7,600 nucleotides of DNA from a gamma proteobacterium symbiont of Lucinoma myriamae (GTDB lineage: Bacteria; Pseudomonadota; Gammaproteobacteria; GRL18), in the NCBI GenBank assembly GCA_025655635.1, contig JAHXIM010000077.1, positions 1 through 7,600 on the forward strand. Reading direction: 5' to 3'. How positions within the stretch are numbered: the stretch's first letter is position 1; every line of letters begins with the position of its first letter. Positions 6,848-7,600 of this stretch are shown one piece after another. A program made the position numbers and the translations under genes. The notes under the pieces are model-generated. The model was not told the DNA's origin. It was given only the letters and a program-made list of their open reading frames with translations, and searched no databases.

Positions 6848-7534
6848 ATGGTTGAAATTATGATTGATAATAATTTGAGTTTAGAAAAGTTGATTGAGAT
6901 AAACAATCAACTTAAATTAGAAAATGCAGTATTAAAAAAGAATAATGCCGAGGCTGTTAGAAAGTGTGAACTGGAACAGTCTTTAAAACCCTATCAGGCA
7001 GAACTTCTTCAGATGCAGAAACATCTCGAGGAATCGGGTAAACGAATGATTGTCTTATTTGAAGGTCGCGGTGCTTCAGGAAAGGGCGGAACTATTCGCA
7101 GAGTCACACGTTATATGAATGAAAAGCGTTATCGTATTGTTGCCCTGGGTAAGCCGACAGACGATCAAAAGACTCGATGGTTTTTTCAAAGACATGTCAG
7201 TCATTTTCCAACTGGAGGTGAGGTCGTCTTTTTTGATCGTAGTTGGTATAACCGTGCAATGGTTGAACCAGTTTTAAATTTTTGTACTGAACTGGAATAT
7301 CAAAATTTCATGAAAGCAGTCATTGGATTTGAAAAAGATCTGGTTCGTCAGGGTACGATTTTAGTTAAATTATACTTTAGTGTAACCCGAGAAGAACAGG
7401 CAAAACGATTTAAATCTGATGGTGCTGATCCTTTGAGACGCTGGAAGTTATCTGAAATAGATGTACAGGCTCAGGAACGTTGGGATGATTTTACCAATGT
7501 CAAATATGAAATGTATAATACCCCAAAAAATTAA
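6848..7534 (+). CDS. ppk2: Polyphosphate kinase 2 (PPK2, class I-like), short C-terminus and altered Walker A
   Basis: From the ATG at 6848 this is 228 residues. PPK2 enzymes transfer phosphate between polyphosphate and nucleoside di- or monophosphates in the cytoplasm. Visible family features are a Walker A-like EGRGASGKGGT at 72-82 (K79), GKPTDDQKTRWFFQRHVSHFP, the Walker B/lid segment FFDRSWYNR (D130, R131, R136), and DPLRRWKLSEIDVQAQERWDDF near the end. An N-terminal leucine-rich helix (about residues 8-50) may form a coiled coil. Two oddities: the Walker A Asp of the usual GRDAAGKGG is Gly75 here, and the protein stops just after KYEMY, where class I members normally continue about 45-50 residues with an APW-containing segment and final helices. 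Neither alternative frame restores that tail. It may be inactive, altered or a divergent short form. Start choice: ATG 6848 has a weak GAAAG site 8 bases upstream; TTG 6833 and ATG 6860 are alternatives. Confidence 0.85.
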   Translation: MVEIMIDNNLSLEKLIEINNQLKLENAVLKKNNAEAVRKCELEQSLKPYQAELLQMQKHLEESGKRMIVLFEGRGASGKGGTIRRVTRYMNEKRYRIVALGKPTDDQKTRWFFQRHVSHFPTGGEVVFFDRSWYNRAMVEPVLNFCTELEYQNFMKAVIGFEKDLVRQGTILVKLYFSVTREEQAKRFKSDGADPLRRWKLSEIDVQAQERWDDFTNVKYEMYNTPKN

Positions 7535-7587
7535 GACAACAAAATCAGAATTCATATTCCTAAAGAGTTAAACTAAAGTCAATAAAC

Positions 7588-7592
7588 AGGAG
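7588..7592 (+). promoter_or_regulatory. Shine-Dalgarno of a gene starting at the right edge
   Basis: AGGAG is followed by six bases and then AT as the last two bases of the window. If the next base is G, an ATG starts at 7599 with ideal spacing. This predicts a further co-directional gene directly downstream of ppk2. The 7535-7587 stretch shows no terminator hairpin, so the two are probably co-transcribed. Confidence 0.5.
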
Positions 7593-7600
7593 TAAGAGAT

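Noticed and set aside
7520..7560. Sequencing frameshift in the A-run at the end of ppk2
   Set aside because: Neither alternative frame yields PPK2-like C-terminal sequence, so a single indel does not explain the short end.

Overview
This AT-rich window reads entirely on the + strand. It carries seven genes with almost no intergenic space. The gene families suggest a Gram-negative proteobacterium, most likely a gammaproteobacterium: a DUF47/TIGR00153 PhoU-like protein directly upstream of a Pit-type phosphate transporter, a tandem HlyC/CorC pair and a class I PPK2. The genus cannot be read from the sequence. There is no rRNA, tRNA, CRISPR array or recognisable mobile element.

Layout: (1) the C-terminal part of a PhoU-like DUF47 protein, cut by the left edge; (2) a Pit-family inorganic phosphate transporter 60 bases downstream; (3) a 199-residue P-loop protein of unknown function whose ATG directly follows the pit stop codon; (4) a 485-residue PPP-like metallophosphatase with a long N-terminal extension that may hold a degenerate FHA-like fold; (5) and (6) two CNNM/CorC-type membrane proteins (DUF21, CBS pair, CorC_HlyC) overlapping by one base; (7) after a 117-base gap with an 8-bp inverted repeat, a PPK2-family polyphosphate kinase. 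The PPK2 lacks the usual C-terminal segment and has Gly where the family Walker A has Asp. A Shine-Dalgarno sequence at the right edge points to another gene starting at about 7599.

Taken together the locus looks like a phosphate-handling cluster: uptake (DUF47 plus Pit), possible polyphosphate metabolism (PPK2) and possible divalent-cation transport (the CorC pair), since polyphosphate and Pit substrates are complexed with Mg2+. The least understood part is the P-loop protein plus PPP-phosphatase pair inside this operon. It looks like a kinase/phosphatase or NTPase/phosphatase module, and its function cannot be named from sequence alone. The first six genes are spaced like one operon; ppk2 may be in the same transcript or have its own control.
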